Shown: positions 8,281 through 20,133, numbered from the stretch's first letter. The stretch: DNA of 64,000 nt from Maribacter zhoushanensis (GCF_029350975.1 NZ_JARKMR010000001.1:124001-188000); one strand, 5' to 3'. Notes: generated by a model not told the origin, from the letters alone. Numbers and translations are program-made.

Positions 8281-11200
8281 TTGCTTTGAAATACTCTTTA
8301 ACCTTAGATTGAAAATTTTGCCGCAAAGGTAAGCTTTGCCTATTTAAAATTTCAACCTCATTACGATAATTATCTAATAATGAGGGTTTAGTAGTAATAG
8401 GATTTGTGAAGTCTTTTGTATTTCTATTACTTTCTCGCTCAGATTTCTCTCCTTGCTTGAGTGCCGCGTTTTCTAATTTCAATAATTCGTATTGTATAGT
8501 ATTGGCTTTGTTGATAGTACGTTGAGTTATACCGTTTTCTAAAAGATCGTTTTCAAAATCTTCCATTTGTTTAATTAATTTTTGACCTAATTTTTGGTCG
8601 CCAGAATTAATCATATTTTGAAGTTGCTTTTCTAGTTCTTGTCTTATTTTTTGTTGATTTTGATAAATTTCATAGATTTCTCTAAGTTCAGATTCGCTCA
8701 TTGAACCTTTACCTTGTCCACCCATACCGTTTGTTCCATTTTTTCCTTGTCCATTTTCTCCGCCTTCGCCATTTTCGCCTTCTTTACCACTCTTTCCTTT
8801 CCCATTTTTCCCATTTTCACCTTCATTTCCGCTTTCACTTTGTTTACCGTTAGCTCCCTGTTTACCACGTTCGCCCTGTTTTCCTCCTTCACCACTTTTT
8901 CCCTCTTTTCCTTCTTTTCCAGATTCTCCTTGTTGACCCATTTTTTTACCAATTTGTTGTTGCCCTTCAATGATATCCGGTAACTGAAATCCTCCTTCAC
9001 TTTGCCCAGAACCTTTTCCCATTTGCATACTTTCATTCATATTGTCCATAACCTTGGCTAAAAAATCTGCAAGACTGTTAGCTGCGGTCAACACATATTT
9101 TTGATGGGAAATGCCTTGAAACATTTGACCATCTGCCATAGTTTCTAAAGATTTATCAATGTTATAGTATACTTCGGTAATCTGTTCATTTACAAATTCT
9201 GATAGTTCAGCTTGGCGAAGAGATAATGCAAATAGACTATCATCTACATGTTCAAATAACCCTTTTAATTCATTTTGGTCGCGTACAGTTTCAGAATATT
9301 GAGTAGCATCTTGTTCTTCTCTAGAGCTAAGTCTATCATAAAGTGTTTCTTGTTTAAAGGAGAAAATGATGAGATTGTCTAGAATTTGTCTTAGCATTTC
9401 AGCATCTTCAGCTACTGAAGAACCACCGCTTCCTCCAGAAGAAGACTCACTCAAGACTTCACTCATTTCTTTCATCTTATCTGCTGCCGATTTTTGTTTC
9501 TTTTTAGCATCAGAATTAGTTGGTTTATTTGGCTCTTTTTTATCTTCATTTTGTAGTTCTTCAAGAGCCTTTTGTTGATCTTCTTTTACAGCTTGTTTTT
9601 TGTTTTCTTCAATATTTATATCAATTGGTTTTTTTAGCTTTTCATTATCTTTTTTCAAAGCATCCATTTCCTTTGATAGCTCGTTAAATTTCTTGTTTAA
9701 TTCGGTTTGTTTTTCTGCTGTATTTTCTTCTTTATTTTTTTTAGAAAGTTCTTCTTGTTGTTTAGCTAATTGCTCTAAATCTCGTGCAAGTTGCGAAGCC
9801 TTTTCTGTTACATAATACCGTTTGGTTAGTTCTAATAGTTGTTCTAAACTACGCTCACTATTTTGTTGTTTTTTACCTAATTCTTCTAACTTTTTTGTAA
9901 GCTCTTCTTTCTTAATTTTATCAGCTACTTTGTTAAGTTCTTCAAGGAGTTGCTGGTTTTTCTTTGCTTGTTCTTCTTGACGTTTTAAACGTTCTTGTAA
10001 CAATTGGTTTAATTTGTCATCTTTATTTTCCTTGTTTAGATTTTCCTTAAGTTCTTTACTGAACTTTTGCATGAGTTGTTCTTGCTGTTCTTGTTTTTTT
10101 AAATAATCTTTTATCTGCGATTTATCATTGAAGTTTAAACTGTTTTTTTCTTTCTGATTTTTGTTTATTTCTTCTAATGATTCTTTTTGTTCTTTTGCTC
10201 TCTCTAGAGATTTATCTAAGTCCTTTATTAGTGATTGTTGAGATTGAAGGTCTTTGTTTTTTAACTGATTATCATCTAGCAATACTTGTTGGTATATTTG
10301 ACTTTTAACGGTCTTTCCATTATGTACTGCATCGTTATCTGTTACCTCAAAATAAAAGCTATAATTTTTACCCTCTTCTAATTCTAAACCGGAGGGAAAC
10401 GTGTAATAAAATTGTTCGTAATTAGAAGTCGGTTTAATTAAGGAAATAGTTTTTTTAGAGTTTTCATTACCTACTTCAAAATATACAATGTCAATTTTTC
10501 GAAGTCCATAATCATCAGTAGCGGAACCTGTGTAGTAAGAAACATTCGGATTTAAACTGTCCAGAACTTGTTCTACCTTAATTGTGGGATACGCATCTTT
10601 GATTACTTTAAAACTATATGCTAAACGTTCATAATCTTGAACGTTTTTATTTGTAGTCGTTAACTCGTAATTAAAATCATTGTAGATGTTCTTCTCTAAT
10701 TTAAATTGGTTTTTTTCTTTTATAAATGGCAAAAGTGTGTCTTTGGTAACCACATTAATCTTATCGGTATTTTCACCTTTAATGTGCCAAGTAATTTTTG
10801 TTCCCTCCGGTATAACAGCGTTTCCAGTACTTTTAATAATTTTTTTAGGTTTGTTTAAATACCTAGGATAAGTAAGATTCATGGTAAAATCTATAATAGA
10901 AGGTGTTTGAAGAGACTGTAAGGTATATTCTTTTGATTGCACTTCATTTGCAGAAAATTTAAATGTAGTGGTTTGTATGGGTGGTGAAAATGTATACTCA
11001 TATAAACCGTTCCTTTGTTGTAATAAAATAGGTTTATTATCAATTTTTATATAAACGTTTTCTGGTTTTACTTTTCCCTTTGTTGCAACTTGAACAGTAA
11101 AGGTTTGGTCTTGTAAAGTGGTTAATTTGTTTGATAGTACTTCAAATTTAAAAGGTGCCGGTTTTTCATAGGCCATTTCGTAGTTTACAACACGTTTATA

Positions 11201-11734
11201 AGTACCAAAAAAACTATTCCAATTTCCTGATATAAATAGCAAGGCTATTATGGCAATTGGAATAATGGAATATTTTAAATATTTGAAGGAATCTTTGAAG
11301 TTTATAGCTTTGGTGAACGGTATTGGGTCTAGTTGTTTTGACCTTTGATTAATACTAGCCAGTAACAATTCTGATTTTTCGTTATCATTTGCTAGGTCCA
11401 ATAAATTTGTAAGCTTATCTCCTACTTCAGGAAAATGCTTTCCTATCATATGGGCAGCATCTTTTTGTCCTATACCTTTTTTAAGTTTTAGTAAATAGAA
11501 AATGGGCGTTAATATGTATTTAAAAAGAAGAAAAATCTCAACTAGTATAAAAATGCCGAATAGAACCATTCTTCCTGTACTGTTCATCCAAAGAAAATAT
11601 TCAACTCCTAATATCAGTAGGAAGAACAAAAGTCCAAATGCGAAAAATAGTAATATACCTTTCAGTAGAACTTGAGAATAGTGTTTTTGAATAAATTGGT
11701 TTAATCGCTGTAATATGTGCTGATAGTCTTGCAA
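8273..11734 (-). CDS. DUF4175-family large membrane-anchored coiled-coil protein
   Basis: Large envelope protein of the Bacteroidota-specific DUF4175 type; biochemical role unknown. The 1153 residues start with two hydrophobic segments (about 22-45 and 48-72) and a third near 150-170 (YSIIPIAIIALLFISGNW). An extracytoplasmic beta-rich region follows (about 175-480), then long charged coiled coils (about 490-760, rich in Lys/Glu/Gln), a Ser/Gly linker (near 775), a helical region, and a Gly-X-X repetitive stretch (about 930-1010). The C terminus is helical (QGEKSERESNRNTKDFTNP). It overlaps ybeY by 8 bases and heads the DUF4175-ybeY-mnmG operon. The low-complexity stretches create many spurious overlapping frames on the other strand. 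Confidence 0.85.
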   Translation of the reverse strand: MQDYQHILQRLNQFIQKHYSQVLLKGILLFFAFGLLFFLLILGVEYFLWMNSTGRMVLFGIFILVEIFLLFKYILTPIFYLLKLKKGIGQKDAAHMIGKHFPEVGDKLTNLLDLANDNEKSELLLASINQRSKQLDPIPFTKAINFKDSFKYLKYSIIPIAIIALLFISGNWNSFFGTYKRVVNYEMAYEKPAPFKFEVLSNKLTTLQDQTFTVQVATKGKVKPENVYIKIDNKPILLQQRNGLYEYTFSPPIQTTTFKFSANEVQSKEYTLQSLQTPSIIDFTMNLTYPRYLNKPKKIIKSTGNAVIPEGTKITWHIKGENTDKINVVTKDTLLPFIKEKNQFKLEKNIYNDFNYELTTTNKNVQDYERLAYSFKVIKDAYPTIKVEQVLDSLNPNVSYYTGSATDDYGLRKIDIVYFEVGNENSKKTISLIKPTSNYEQFYYTFPSGLELEEGKNYSFYFEVTDNDAVHNGKTVKSQIYQQVLLDDNQLKNKDLQSQQSLIKDLDKSLERAKEQKESLEEINKNQKEKNSLNFNDKSQIKDYLKKQEQQEQLMQKFSKELKENLNKENKDDKLNQLLQERLKRQEEQAKKNQQLLEELNKVADKIKKEELTKKLEELGKKQQNSERSLEQLLELTKRYYVTEKASQLARDLEQLAKQQEELSKKNKEENTAEKQTELNKKFNELSKEMDALKKDNEKLKKPIDINIEENKKQAVKEDQQKALEELQNEDKKEPNKPTNSDAKKKQKSAADKMKEMSEVLSESSSGGSGGSSVAEDAEMLRQILDNLIIFSFKQETLYDRLSSREEQDATQYSETVRDQNELKGLFEHVDDSLFALSLRQAELSEFVNEQITEVYYNIDKSLETMADGQMFQGISHQKYVLTAANSLADFLAKVMDNMNESMQMGKGSGQSEGGFQLPDIIEGQQQIGKKMGQQGESGKEGKEGKSGEGGKQGERGKQGANGKQSESGNEGENGKNGKGKSGKEGENGEGGENGQGKNGTNGMGGQGKGSMSESELREIYEIYQNQQKIRQELEKQLQNMINSGDQKLGQKLIKQMEDFENDLLENGITQRTINKANTIQYELLKLENAALKQGEKSERESNRNTKDFTNPITTKPSLLDNYRNEVEILNRQSLPLRQNFQSKVKEYFKAND

Positions 11735-11861
11735 TTGTTCTTTTTTATACCAAGATAACGGTTAAAAAGACTGGTTAGTAGGAAATATTTGTTAAAAGGA
11801 TTTGCTAACAGGTAATAAATTAGCTTACTACTATACTTTACAACTCAAATTAATAGAAAAA

Positions 11862-11907
11862 ATAAAGGGTGAAATCTGTAGCTAACTACAAATTTCACCC
11901 CTTTTTA
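11862..11907 (-). terminator. Rho-independent terminator after the FN3 lipoprotein gene
   Basis: AAAGGGTGAAAT and ATTTCACCCCTTTT form a 12-bp stem around a 16-base loop. On the minus strand the stem runs into TTTATTTTTT. It lies 17 bases beyond the stop of the FN3 lipoprotein gene. Confidence 0.8.
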
Positions 11908-11923
11908 TGATAGTAATGTTTTT

Positions 11924-13162
11924 TTAATTTGTCTCTAAAACAACGTCATAGTTTAGTTGATATAGTACTCCGTCAACTTCTATTAAAAAGTATCCGGTTT
12001 TATCTTCTTCTAATGAATTGTAGTTTTCCTCACTTAACACGCTACTAGATACAGATGAAGTGTACGTACTATAATTAGCTATTTCATAGTCTACAGCAAC
12101 CCATTTTTCAATTTCAAAATTGGCAAGTTCTTCTGAGAAAGTAACGTTTAATTGCCCTGGAAAATACTGACTATCCGGTGTAATTAATGTTGCTTCTGTT
12201 ACTGAGATATCTGGGTGTACTGGATAATCGTTTGTAGTCGTAAAAGTTATGGTTGATTCTTTAGTTTTACCGTTTTCAGGTGCTCTTGCGGTTATTATTA
12301 CCTCGTAAGTTGTATTTCTTTCAAGGTTGGTAAACTCATAATCAGTTCTATAGATAAATGTATTTGCTGCAGGATAACCTACGCCATTTGCGGTAACAAG
12401 ATAATATACTGTACTGTCGTCAGACATTGTAGATGCTGTCCAATTTAAAGTTGCGCTAGTTCCTGTAATATTTGAAGCTGTTATTTCAAAATCTGATGGT
12501 ATAGGGCAGGCAACCTGTGTAAAGGTAATTTCTTCTTCAGTTTCGGCACCACTAAAACTTGCGGCAATAACCTTAATAACATGATCTTCACCTTCAGCAA
12601 CAAGGAGATTAAAACCAGTTCTTTCTGTGCTATAAGAACCATAAGTTTCAACATGTTCACCGTTTAAATATATTCTATAAGAATAGTCTGATCCGTCTTC
12701 TACCGTAGGACTGTCCCAACTAATAAAAGCAATACCACAACCATTGTCTTTATAAGTAATTGGAAAGCTAGATGGTGGGGTTCCTAAAGTTTGAAATTCT
12801 GAAGAATTTATACTCTCTACCGCGTTTTCAGCAGATGCACTGATTTTTACTGTGTAGATGGTGTTTATTTCTAACTCATCAACAGTAAATTCTAATTCAG
12901 TAAGGTTTTCTGCAACTAGTTCTTCATTTAAAAAAATACTGTAATCTACAGTACTTTCATTTGAAGCTGTAACCTCGCTCCACAGTATTGTAGCACTTGT
13001 TTGGGTTACGTCTTCAAATTCAATTTCAAAAGTAGAAAGTGTAATTTCATCTGCACTGTCAACTACATCTGGCATAGTGTCGTCAGTAGAATCTGAGGTA
13101 CACCCTGTAATTAATAGCACTAAGAATACATAAAAGTAATTTAAATAATTTTTCATTTTCAA
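11924..13162 (-). CDS. Fibronectin type III-repeat surface lipoprotein
   Basis: Probable cell-surface or outer-membrane lipoprotein of unknown ligand. The 412 residues begin with a lipoprotein signal (YFYVFLVLLITGCTSDS, lipobox Cys about 21; the start may be Met1 or Met3), then an acidic Asp/Thr-rich linker. Three fibronectin type III-like modules follow (about 40-125, 130-215 and 220-310), each with the pattern 'sATILWSEVTA...VDYSIFLN...L..NTIYTVKISA'. The last 100 residues are a different beta-rich domain. There is no type B or type A sorting motif at the C terminus, so it is probably exported by the lipoprotein route. It is a single-gene unit with its own terminator. Confidence 0.8.
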   Translation of the reverse strand: MKMKNYLNYFYVFLVLLITGCTSDSTDDTMPDVVDSADEITLSTFEIEFEDVTQTSATILWSEVTASNESTVDYSIFLNEELVAENLTELEFTVDELEINTIYTVKISASAENAVESINSSEFQTLGTPPSSFPITYKDNGCGIAFISWDSPTVEDGSDYSYRIYLNGEHVETYGSYSTERTGFNLLVAEGEDHVIKVIAASFSGAETEEEITFTQVACPIPSDFEITASNITGTSATLNWTASTMSDDSTVYYLVTANGVGYPAANTFIYRTDYEFTNLERNTTYEVIITARAPENGKTKESTITFTTTNDYPVHPDISVTEATLITPDSQYFPGQLNVTFSEELANFEIEKWVAVDYEIANYSTYTSSVSSSVLSEENYNSLEEDKTGYFLIEVDGVLYQLNYDVVLETN

Positions 13163-13423
13163 TGGTTTAAGGTTTGTAAATAACGTTTTACTAATAGTAT
13201 TCGTATATGTGTTTTCAATTTTAATATTTCATTTGTTTTTTCGCTTCTCAACTACAGTGTTTGCTTGGTTTTTTTGGCATATAAAATTTGATAGCAATGA
13301 TTGCTCTTAAGTAGCATATTGAATACTAGCGTTGTAAGTGAAATTTGAGATTTTTTTCAAATTCAAGTAATTAATAGTTTGCCTTAGATATATGGCTAAA
13401 GGTGTTTTTTATACCTTTGCCAC
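13163..13423. other. Divergent promoter region between the FN3 lipoprotein gene and gltX
   Basis: An AT-rich 261-base gap between divergent genes, expected to carry both promoters. TACCTTTG at 13412-13419 matches the -7 consensus TAnnTTTG but ends only 4 nt before the gltX ATG and lacks a TTTG at the usual distance (the nearest, at 13378, is 30 nt away). No other structure is visible. Confidence 0.4.
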
Positions 13424-14932
13424 ATGACAAAGAAAGTACGTGTTCGTTTTGCTCCTAGTCCTACAGGACCATTGCATATTGGTGGTGTGCGCACTGCCCT
13501 ATTTAATTATTTGTTTGCTAAAAAACATGGCGGCGATTTTATTCTTAGAATAGAAGATACCGACCAAAACAGATATGTTGAAGGTGCCGAACAGTATATT
13601 ATCAATGCTTTGAATTGGTGCGGAATTCCTTTTGACGAAGGTGTAGGTAAAGATGGCGGTTTTGGTCCATATAGACAGAGCGAGCGTAAGTCTTTATATA
13701 AAAAATATGCCGAAGATTTAATTGAAAGCGGTCATGCATATTATGCTTTTGATACAGCAGAAAGTTTAGATGGGCATAGAAAAGAACATGAAAAAAACGG
13801 AAAAACATTTATTTATAATTGGCACAATAGATTAAAGCTCGATAACTCTTTGTCCTTAATGCCAGAAGAGGTTAAAAGTCGTTTAGAAAATGGAGATGAT
13901 TACGTGGTTCGTTTTCTTACTCCACCAGACGAAATATTACAACTAAATGACTTAATTCGTGGATCTATTAAGATCGATACCAATGTTTTAGACGATAAGG
14001 TATTATTTAAAAGCGATGGTATGCCAACCTACCATTTGGCTAATATTGTTGATGACCATTTAATGGAAATTTCTCATGTTATACGTGGAGAAGAATGGTT
14101 GCCTTCTTTGGCTTTACACAAACAGTTGTATGATGCATTTGGATGGGATTCTCCAGAATTTGCGCATTTACCTTTGATTATGAAACCCGTAGGAAAAGGA
14201 AAACTTAGTAAGCGCGATGGTGAGAAAATGGGCTTCCCGGTGTTTCCTCTTTCATGGAATGAATCTGTTGGTTATAAAGAATCTGGATATTTTCCTGAGG
14301 CAGTGATAAATTTCTTGGCCTTATTAGGATGGAATCCTGGTACGGAGCAAGAACTTTTCTCTTTAGATGAATTGATAAAAACCTTTAGCTTAGACCGTGT
14401 CAATAAATCTGGAGCTCGTTTTGATCCAGAAAAGACCAAATGGTACAACCAACATTATCTTCAGGAAACGCCTGATAATGAGTTGGCCGTATTGTTTTTG
14501 CCAATAGTAAAAGAGCATGTTTCTGATGTTGATAAAATAAGTTTGGAATATGTGACAAATGTGGTTACGCTGATAAAAGAACGTGCTGTTTTTGTTTCTG
14601 ATTTTTGGAATTTGAGCGATTACTTTTTTACAGCTCCTACTGAGTATAATGCAAAGGCAGCCAAAAAACAATGGAAAGAAGATACTGGCACTATAATGAA
14701 AGATCTTATTTCTGTATTGAAACCAATAGATGATTTTTCTTCTGAAAATACCGAAACGATTGTAAAAGCATGGATCGGTGAAAAAGAATTATCATTTGGT
14801 AAAGTGATGCCTCCATTACGCCTTTTCTTGGTAGGTGATATGAAAGGTCCTCATATTTTCGATATTATGGCAATGATCGGTAAAGAAGAAAGTATTTCTA
14901 GAATAGAGACAGCGTTGAGTAAGTTAGGATAA
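13424..14932 (+). CDS. gltX: Glutamyl-tRNA synthetase
   Basis: Class I aminoacyl-tRNA synthetase charging tRNA-Glu with glutamate in the cytoplasm. The 502-residue length is normal for the bacterial enzyme. The HIGH signature is present as PTGPLHIGG (residues 13-21) and the KMSKS signature as KLSKRDG near 260. The FRIED-like segment DFILRIEDTDQNR and the helical C-terminal anticodon-binding half are intact. The ATG at 13424 gives the canonical start MTKKVRVRFAPSPTG. It is monocistronic; a weak imperfect hairpin follows at about 14945-14975. Confidence 0.97.
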   Translation: MTKKVRVRFAPSPTGPLHIGGVRTALFNYLFAKKHGGDFILRIEDTDQNRYVEGAEQYIINALNWCGIPFDEGVGKDGGFGPYRQSERKSLYKKYAEDLIESGHAYYAFDTAESLDGHRKEHEKNGKTFIYNWHNRLKLDNSLSLMPEEVKSRLENGDDYVVRFLTPPDEILQLNDLIRGSIKIDTNVLDDKVLFKSDGMPTYHLANIVDDHLMEISHVIRGEEWLPSLALHKQLYDAFGWDSPEFAHLPLIMKPVGKGKLSKRDGEKMGFPVFPLSWNESVGYKESGYFPEAVINFLALLGWNPGTEQELFSLDELIKTFSLDRVNKSGARFDPEKTKWYNQHYLQETPDNELAVLFLPIVKEHVSDVDKISLEYVTNVVTLIKERAVFVSDFWNLSDYFFTAPTEYNAKAAKKQWKEDTGTIMKDLISVLKPIDDFSSENTETIVKAWIGEKELSFGKVMPPLRLFLVGDMKGPHIFDIMAMIGKEESISRIETALSKLG

Positions 14933-15010
14933 ACTAATATATTTGGTATAAGGTTAAACTCTTTATATCAAAAATTCAGATTATACTTGGTAGTTTATAT
15001 CTAATACAGT

Positions 15011-15406
15011 TTATTTTTTAGAAAATTCGCCTAATACTTCCATAGCTTTTTCGGTATCTTTTATAGAAACGAATATGTGGTCGTGATAATATGCGGCCAC
15101 CACATTACAGCTAATTTTATATTTTGTTAAAGCAGTTGAAACCGCTGCTGTTAAACCAACTGCATCTAAAGCGGAATGAACGGTAAGGGTTATCCATGAT
15201 GCAACAAATTCGTATTTGAAATTTAATTCATCGGCTTTATTTTTTTCAAGTATAATTGTGATACCTTCTTTTTCTTTAAACTCGAATAAAATATCTTCTC
15301 TAGAAATATGTTGAATATCTTTCACAGTAATGAAAACATAACTGCCGTCGTTTAAGTTGGGTTTTAAACTCTGTAATAATGTATTAAGATCTGTTTCTCC
15401 TGCCAT
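15011..15406 (-). CDS. ACT-domain protein (tandem ACT, DUF2241-like)
   Basis: Small soluble protein of 131 residues made of two ACT-like halves: residues 1-60 (SYVFITVKDIQHISREDILFEF) and 61-131 (SWITLTVHSALDAVGLTAAV followed by ISCNVVAAYYHDHIFV). ACT domains bind amino acids or similar small ligands and are usually regulatory; no catalytic domain is attached, so this is a stand-alone sensor-type protein of unknown target. The second half matches the C-terminal pattern of conserved bacterial ACT_7/CASTOR-like proteins. It is read in the same direction as rlmF but separated from it by two hairpins, so it probably has its own transcript. Confidence 0.75.
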   Translation of the reverse strand: MAGETDLNTLLQSLKPNLNDGSYVFITVKDIQHISREDILFEFKEKEGITIILEKNKADELNFKYEFVASWITLTVHSALDAVGLTAAVSTALTKYKISCNVVAAYYHDHIFVSIKDTEKAMEVLGEFSKK

Positions 15407-15423
15407 TTTAGTGGTTTTACCGT

Positions 15424-15453
15424 ATTTTCAAAAAAATTTCGACCCTTCGGGTC
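15424..15453 (-). terminator. Short hairpin followed by a T-run between rlmF and the ACT gene
   Basis: On the minus strand GACCC-GAA-GGGTC is followed by GAAATTTTTTTG. The 5-bp GC stem plus T-run resembles a second, back-up terminator behind the hairpin at 15476-15511. It could instead be part of the ACT leader, because the ACT start codon lies only 35 nt downstream of the stem. Confidence 0.4.
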
Positions 15454-15475
15454 TATTTACCATTTAGAACGGCTT

Positions 15476-15511
15476 AAAAGACCTCGTTTTATAACTCAAC
15501 TAAGGTCTTTT
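15476..15511 (-). terminator. Terminator hairpin after rlmF
   Basis: AAAAGACCT (15476-15484) pairs with AGGTCTTTT (15503-15511) around an 18-base loop, immediately after the rlmF stop. The T-run on the minus strand is short (CTTTTAAG), so termination may rely partly on the next hairpin. Confidence 0.6.
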
Positions 15512-15518
15512 CGGATTT

Positions 15519-16490
15519 TTATTTGCTTATCCATCTATCTTTTGCCCAAGTCTCCATTTCTGGGACGGATAAAAATGTCCAAGCGATAATTCTACTCATC
15601 TTATTTCCTTGCGCCATTGGTGTGGTAACATGTTTTACAACGCCTATTTTTTCTAATCGGTCATAAAATACGCCCAAATTAGATTGCTTGGAAACTAACG
15701 TAGAATACCAAGCTGAATTTTTTGAAAATTGAGCGCTTTCATTAATCATGTTGAGTATAAAACGCTTTTCACCTCCATCTGTCCATAGCTCGCCGCCTTG
15801 TCCGCTAAAGTTCAGTTCGGCTTTTTTTACTCTTTTTTTCTTTAGGTTACTCAATTTTCGCAATGTTCCAGCTTCCGCTTCGGCTTTGGTTGCGTGAAAA
15901 GGTGGGTTACAAATTGTAAAATCTACCTTCTCATTGGTATTTAAAATACCAGAGAAAATATGCTCTGGTTTTGGCTGGTGTCTAAACTTCACTTTACCGT
16001 TTAAACCAGAATTCATTTTTACTATTTTTTCTGCGGCTTCAATAGCTATTTTGTCAATATCAGAACCAATAAATGACCACCCATAAGAACTATTGCCAAT
16101 AATTGGGTAAACACAATTTGCTCCTACCCCAATATCTAAACATATAATTTTTTCTCCCTTAACCGGTTTACCACCATTGCTCTCTGCTAAAATATCTGCA
16201 ATATGGTGTATGTAATCAGCCCTTCCCGGAATTGGCGGACACAAAAAACCATCTGGTATATCCCAAAATTCTAAATCGTAGTCTGATAGTAAAATGGCTT
16301 TGTTTAGAGCCTTTACCGCTTTTGGATTAAAAAAATCTATAGTTAAATTGCCATATTTGTTTTTAGCAACAAATGGTTTTAATTCTGGATTTTCTTGCTT
16401 TAAACGCTTTATATCGTAACGACCGGTATGTTTATTTCTTGGGTGTATGCTAGGTTTTTCAGCAGTATCTTTTCTTCTTTGATCAGCCAT
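15519..16490 (-). CDS. rlmF: 23S rRNA (adenine(1618)-N6)-methyltransferase RlmF
   Basis: Methylates N6 of A1618 in 23S rRNA using S-adenosylmethionine. The 323-residue protein has the SAM-binding motif ICLDIGVGANCVYPIIG (about 117-133) and the N6-adenine methyltransferase catalytic signature NPPFHATKAEAEAG (about 193-206; NPPF in place of DPPY). The N terminus IHPRNKHTGRYDIKRL and the mid-segment DYDLEFWDIPDGFLCPPIPGRADY are diagnostic for this family. The start at 16490 fits the E. coli YbiN/RlmF start. The upstream PepSY gene ends 41 bases away in the same direction. Confidence 0.95.
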   Translation of the reverse strand: MADQRRKDTAEKPSIHPRNKHTGRYDIKRLKQENPELKPFVAKNKYGNLTIDFFNPKAVKALNKAILLSDYDLEFWDIPDGFLCPPIPGRADYIHHIADILAESNGGKPVKGEKIICLDIGVGANCVYPIIGNSSYGWSFIGSDIDKIAIEAAEKIVKMNSGLNGKVKFRHQPKPEHIFSGILNTNEKVDFTICNPPFHATKAEAEAGTLRKLSNLKKKRVKKAELNFSGQGGELWTDGGEKRFILNMINESAQFSKNSAWYSTLVSKQSNLGVFYDRLEKIGVVKHVTTPMAQGNKMSRIIAWTFLSVPEMETWAKDRWISK

Positions 16491-16531
16491 AATTGTGTAA
16501 ATTATTCAGAGGTCAAAGCTAAACCTATTTT

Positions 16532-17110
16532 TTAAGCAGATGCTTTATTTCTTTTCATACGCTTTGGACCATACCATAACCAAAATCCTGTAATGGTAAA
16601 AACAAGTAGAGCAATGCCCATAATTGTAGTGTAAACTACCTTTATTTGATTGTTTGAGGTTCCCAAATATTCATCTAAGATAGAGCCATCGTGTATTTTT
16701 TCTATTACATCAGAATATCTACGTTCTACGTGCAATACTTTTCCGGTTGTACCATCTATCTGTAGGCTCCAAATATGATTGGCATAGACAAATTTTACCA
16801 TTCCCTTGTTCTTTCTAATATCAATACGGTCTATTTCTGTAGAAAGCTCGGAAGAAATAGAATCTAACAAGTACATATTTGCAATAGTGTGCAAATTCTC
16901 TAAAGGCAACCAGTCTTTTAAATCTGTAGATACCCCTTCATAAGATTTGGATAAGATTAAATCTGCACTATGTTTTTTCCATCCTAATAGTAAGCCGGTA
17001 ATAGAGATGAAAAAAAAGAATATAAATAGAGCGGCACCTGTAATTCTATGAATTTTTCTAAAAGTACGAAGCAGTTTTGCTTGTTTTTTTCTTGCAGTGC
17101 CTTTTGCCAT
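16532..17110 (-). CDS. PepSY-associated transmembrane protein
   Basis: Inner-membrane protein of 192 residues with a basic N terminus (KGTARKKQAKLLRTFRKIHR), a first membrane helix (about 27-46, ITGAALFIFFFFISITGLLL), a periplasmic PepSY-like domain (about 50-155, including FVYANHIWSLQIDGTTGKVL) and a second helix (about 160-180) followed by WYGPKRMKR. This PepSY_TM arrangement is found in iron- or redox-related membrane reductases and in stand-alone proteins such as this one; the cargo is unknown. It is divergent from katG, across a 351-base gap. Confidence 0.8.
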   Translation of the reverse strand: MAKGTARKKQAKLLRTFRKIHRITGAALFIFFFFISITGLLLGWKKHSADLILSKSYEGVSTDLKDWLPLENLHTIANMYLLDSISSELSTEIDRIDIRKNKGMVKFVYANHIWSLQIDGTTGKVLHVERRYSDVIEKIHDGSILDEYLGTSNNQIKVVYTTIMGIALLVFTITGFWLWYGPKRMKRNKASA

Positions 17111-19705
<2,595 letters not shown>

Positions 19706-19726
19706 TTTATACTTAGAAGGTAATAT

Positions 19727-19760
19727 AAAAGACCGCTTAAAAGAGCGGTCTTTTTGTTTT
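19727..19760. terminator. Bidirectional terminator between katG and the VOC gene
   Basis: AAAGACCGCT pairs with AGCGGTCTTT around a short loop, with T-rich tails on both strands. It lies 22 bases after the katG stop and 8 bases beyond the stop of the convergent VOC gene. Confidence 0.9.
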
Positions 19761-19767
19761 ATATAGT

Positions 19768-20133
19768 TTAAATTTCGTGTAAAGATTGCCCAAATGTTAG
19801 TAGATTATTATCGGGGTCTAAAAGAGAGAACTCCTTTTGTTTCCAAGGCTTAACCGCTAATTTTCCGTTGGGGTGTATTGCTATTTTGTTTTTTAAAAAC
19901 GATTGGTATAAATTATCTATATCTTGGGTACGTATATAAACCTGCCCATAGTTCTCTTTCGGATTAATAGTTTCAAACAGAAAAAAATGGATTTCAATAT
20001 GGTCTTTTTCCACCATTAGATATTCGCTGTAATCCTTATCTCCCACTTCTTTAAAACCCAAAATATCTATATAGTAATTTTTAGTAACGGTTTTATTCCG
20101 CATGGGTAGTTTAGGTTGTATAGATAGTAACAT
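19768..20133 (-). CDS. VOC/glyoxalase-bleomycin resistance fold protein
   Basis: A 121-residue single-module vicinal-oxygen-chelate protein. Visible elements are the NYYIDILGFKEVG start (about 20-32), EIHFFLFE (the metal-ligand strand in many members), the central DIDNLYQSFLKN helix, and the C-terminal KEFSLLDPDNNLLTFGQSL with the typical DPDGN-like turn. Family members include small-molecule-sequestering bleomycin-resistance proteins and metal-dependent enzymes; this one is closest in pattern to the bleomycin-resistance type, but substrate binding cannot be judged. Met1 at 20133 and Met11 are both possible starts. Confidence 0.8.
   Translation of the reverse strand: MLLSIQPKLPMRNKTVTKNYYIDILGFKEVGDKDYSEYLMVEKDHIEIHFFLFETINPKENYGQVYIRTQDIDNLYQSFLKNKIAIHPNGKLAVKPWKQKEFSLLDPDNNLLTFGQSLHEI

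Noticed and set aside
8714-9815. Several Ser/Phe-rich plus-strand frames opposite the DUF4175 gene
   Set aside because: They are antisense shadows of low-complexity Lys/Glu/Gly codons in the real gene.
13378-13419. Complete gltX promoter built from TTTG at 13378 and TACCTTTG at 13412
   Set aside because: The two elements are 30 nt apart rather than about 19-21, and the -7 box is only 4 nt from the start codon, so I list it only as a weak hint.
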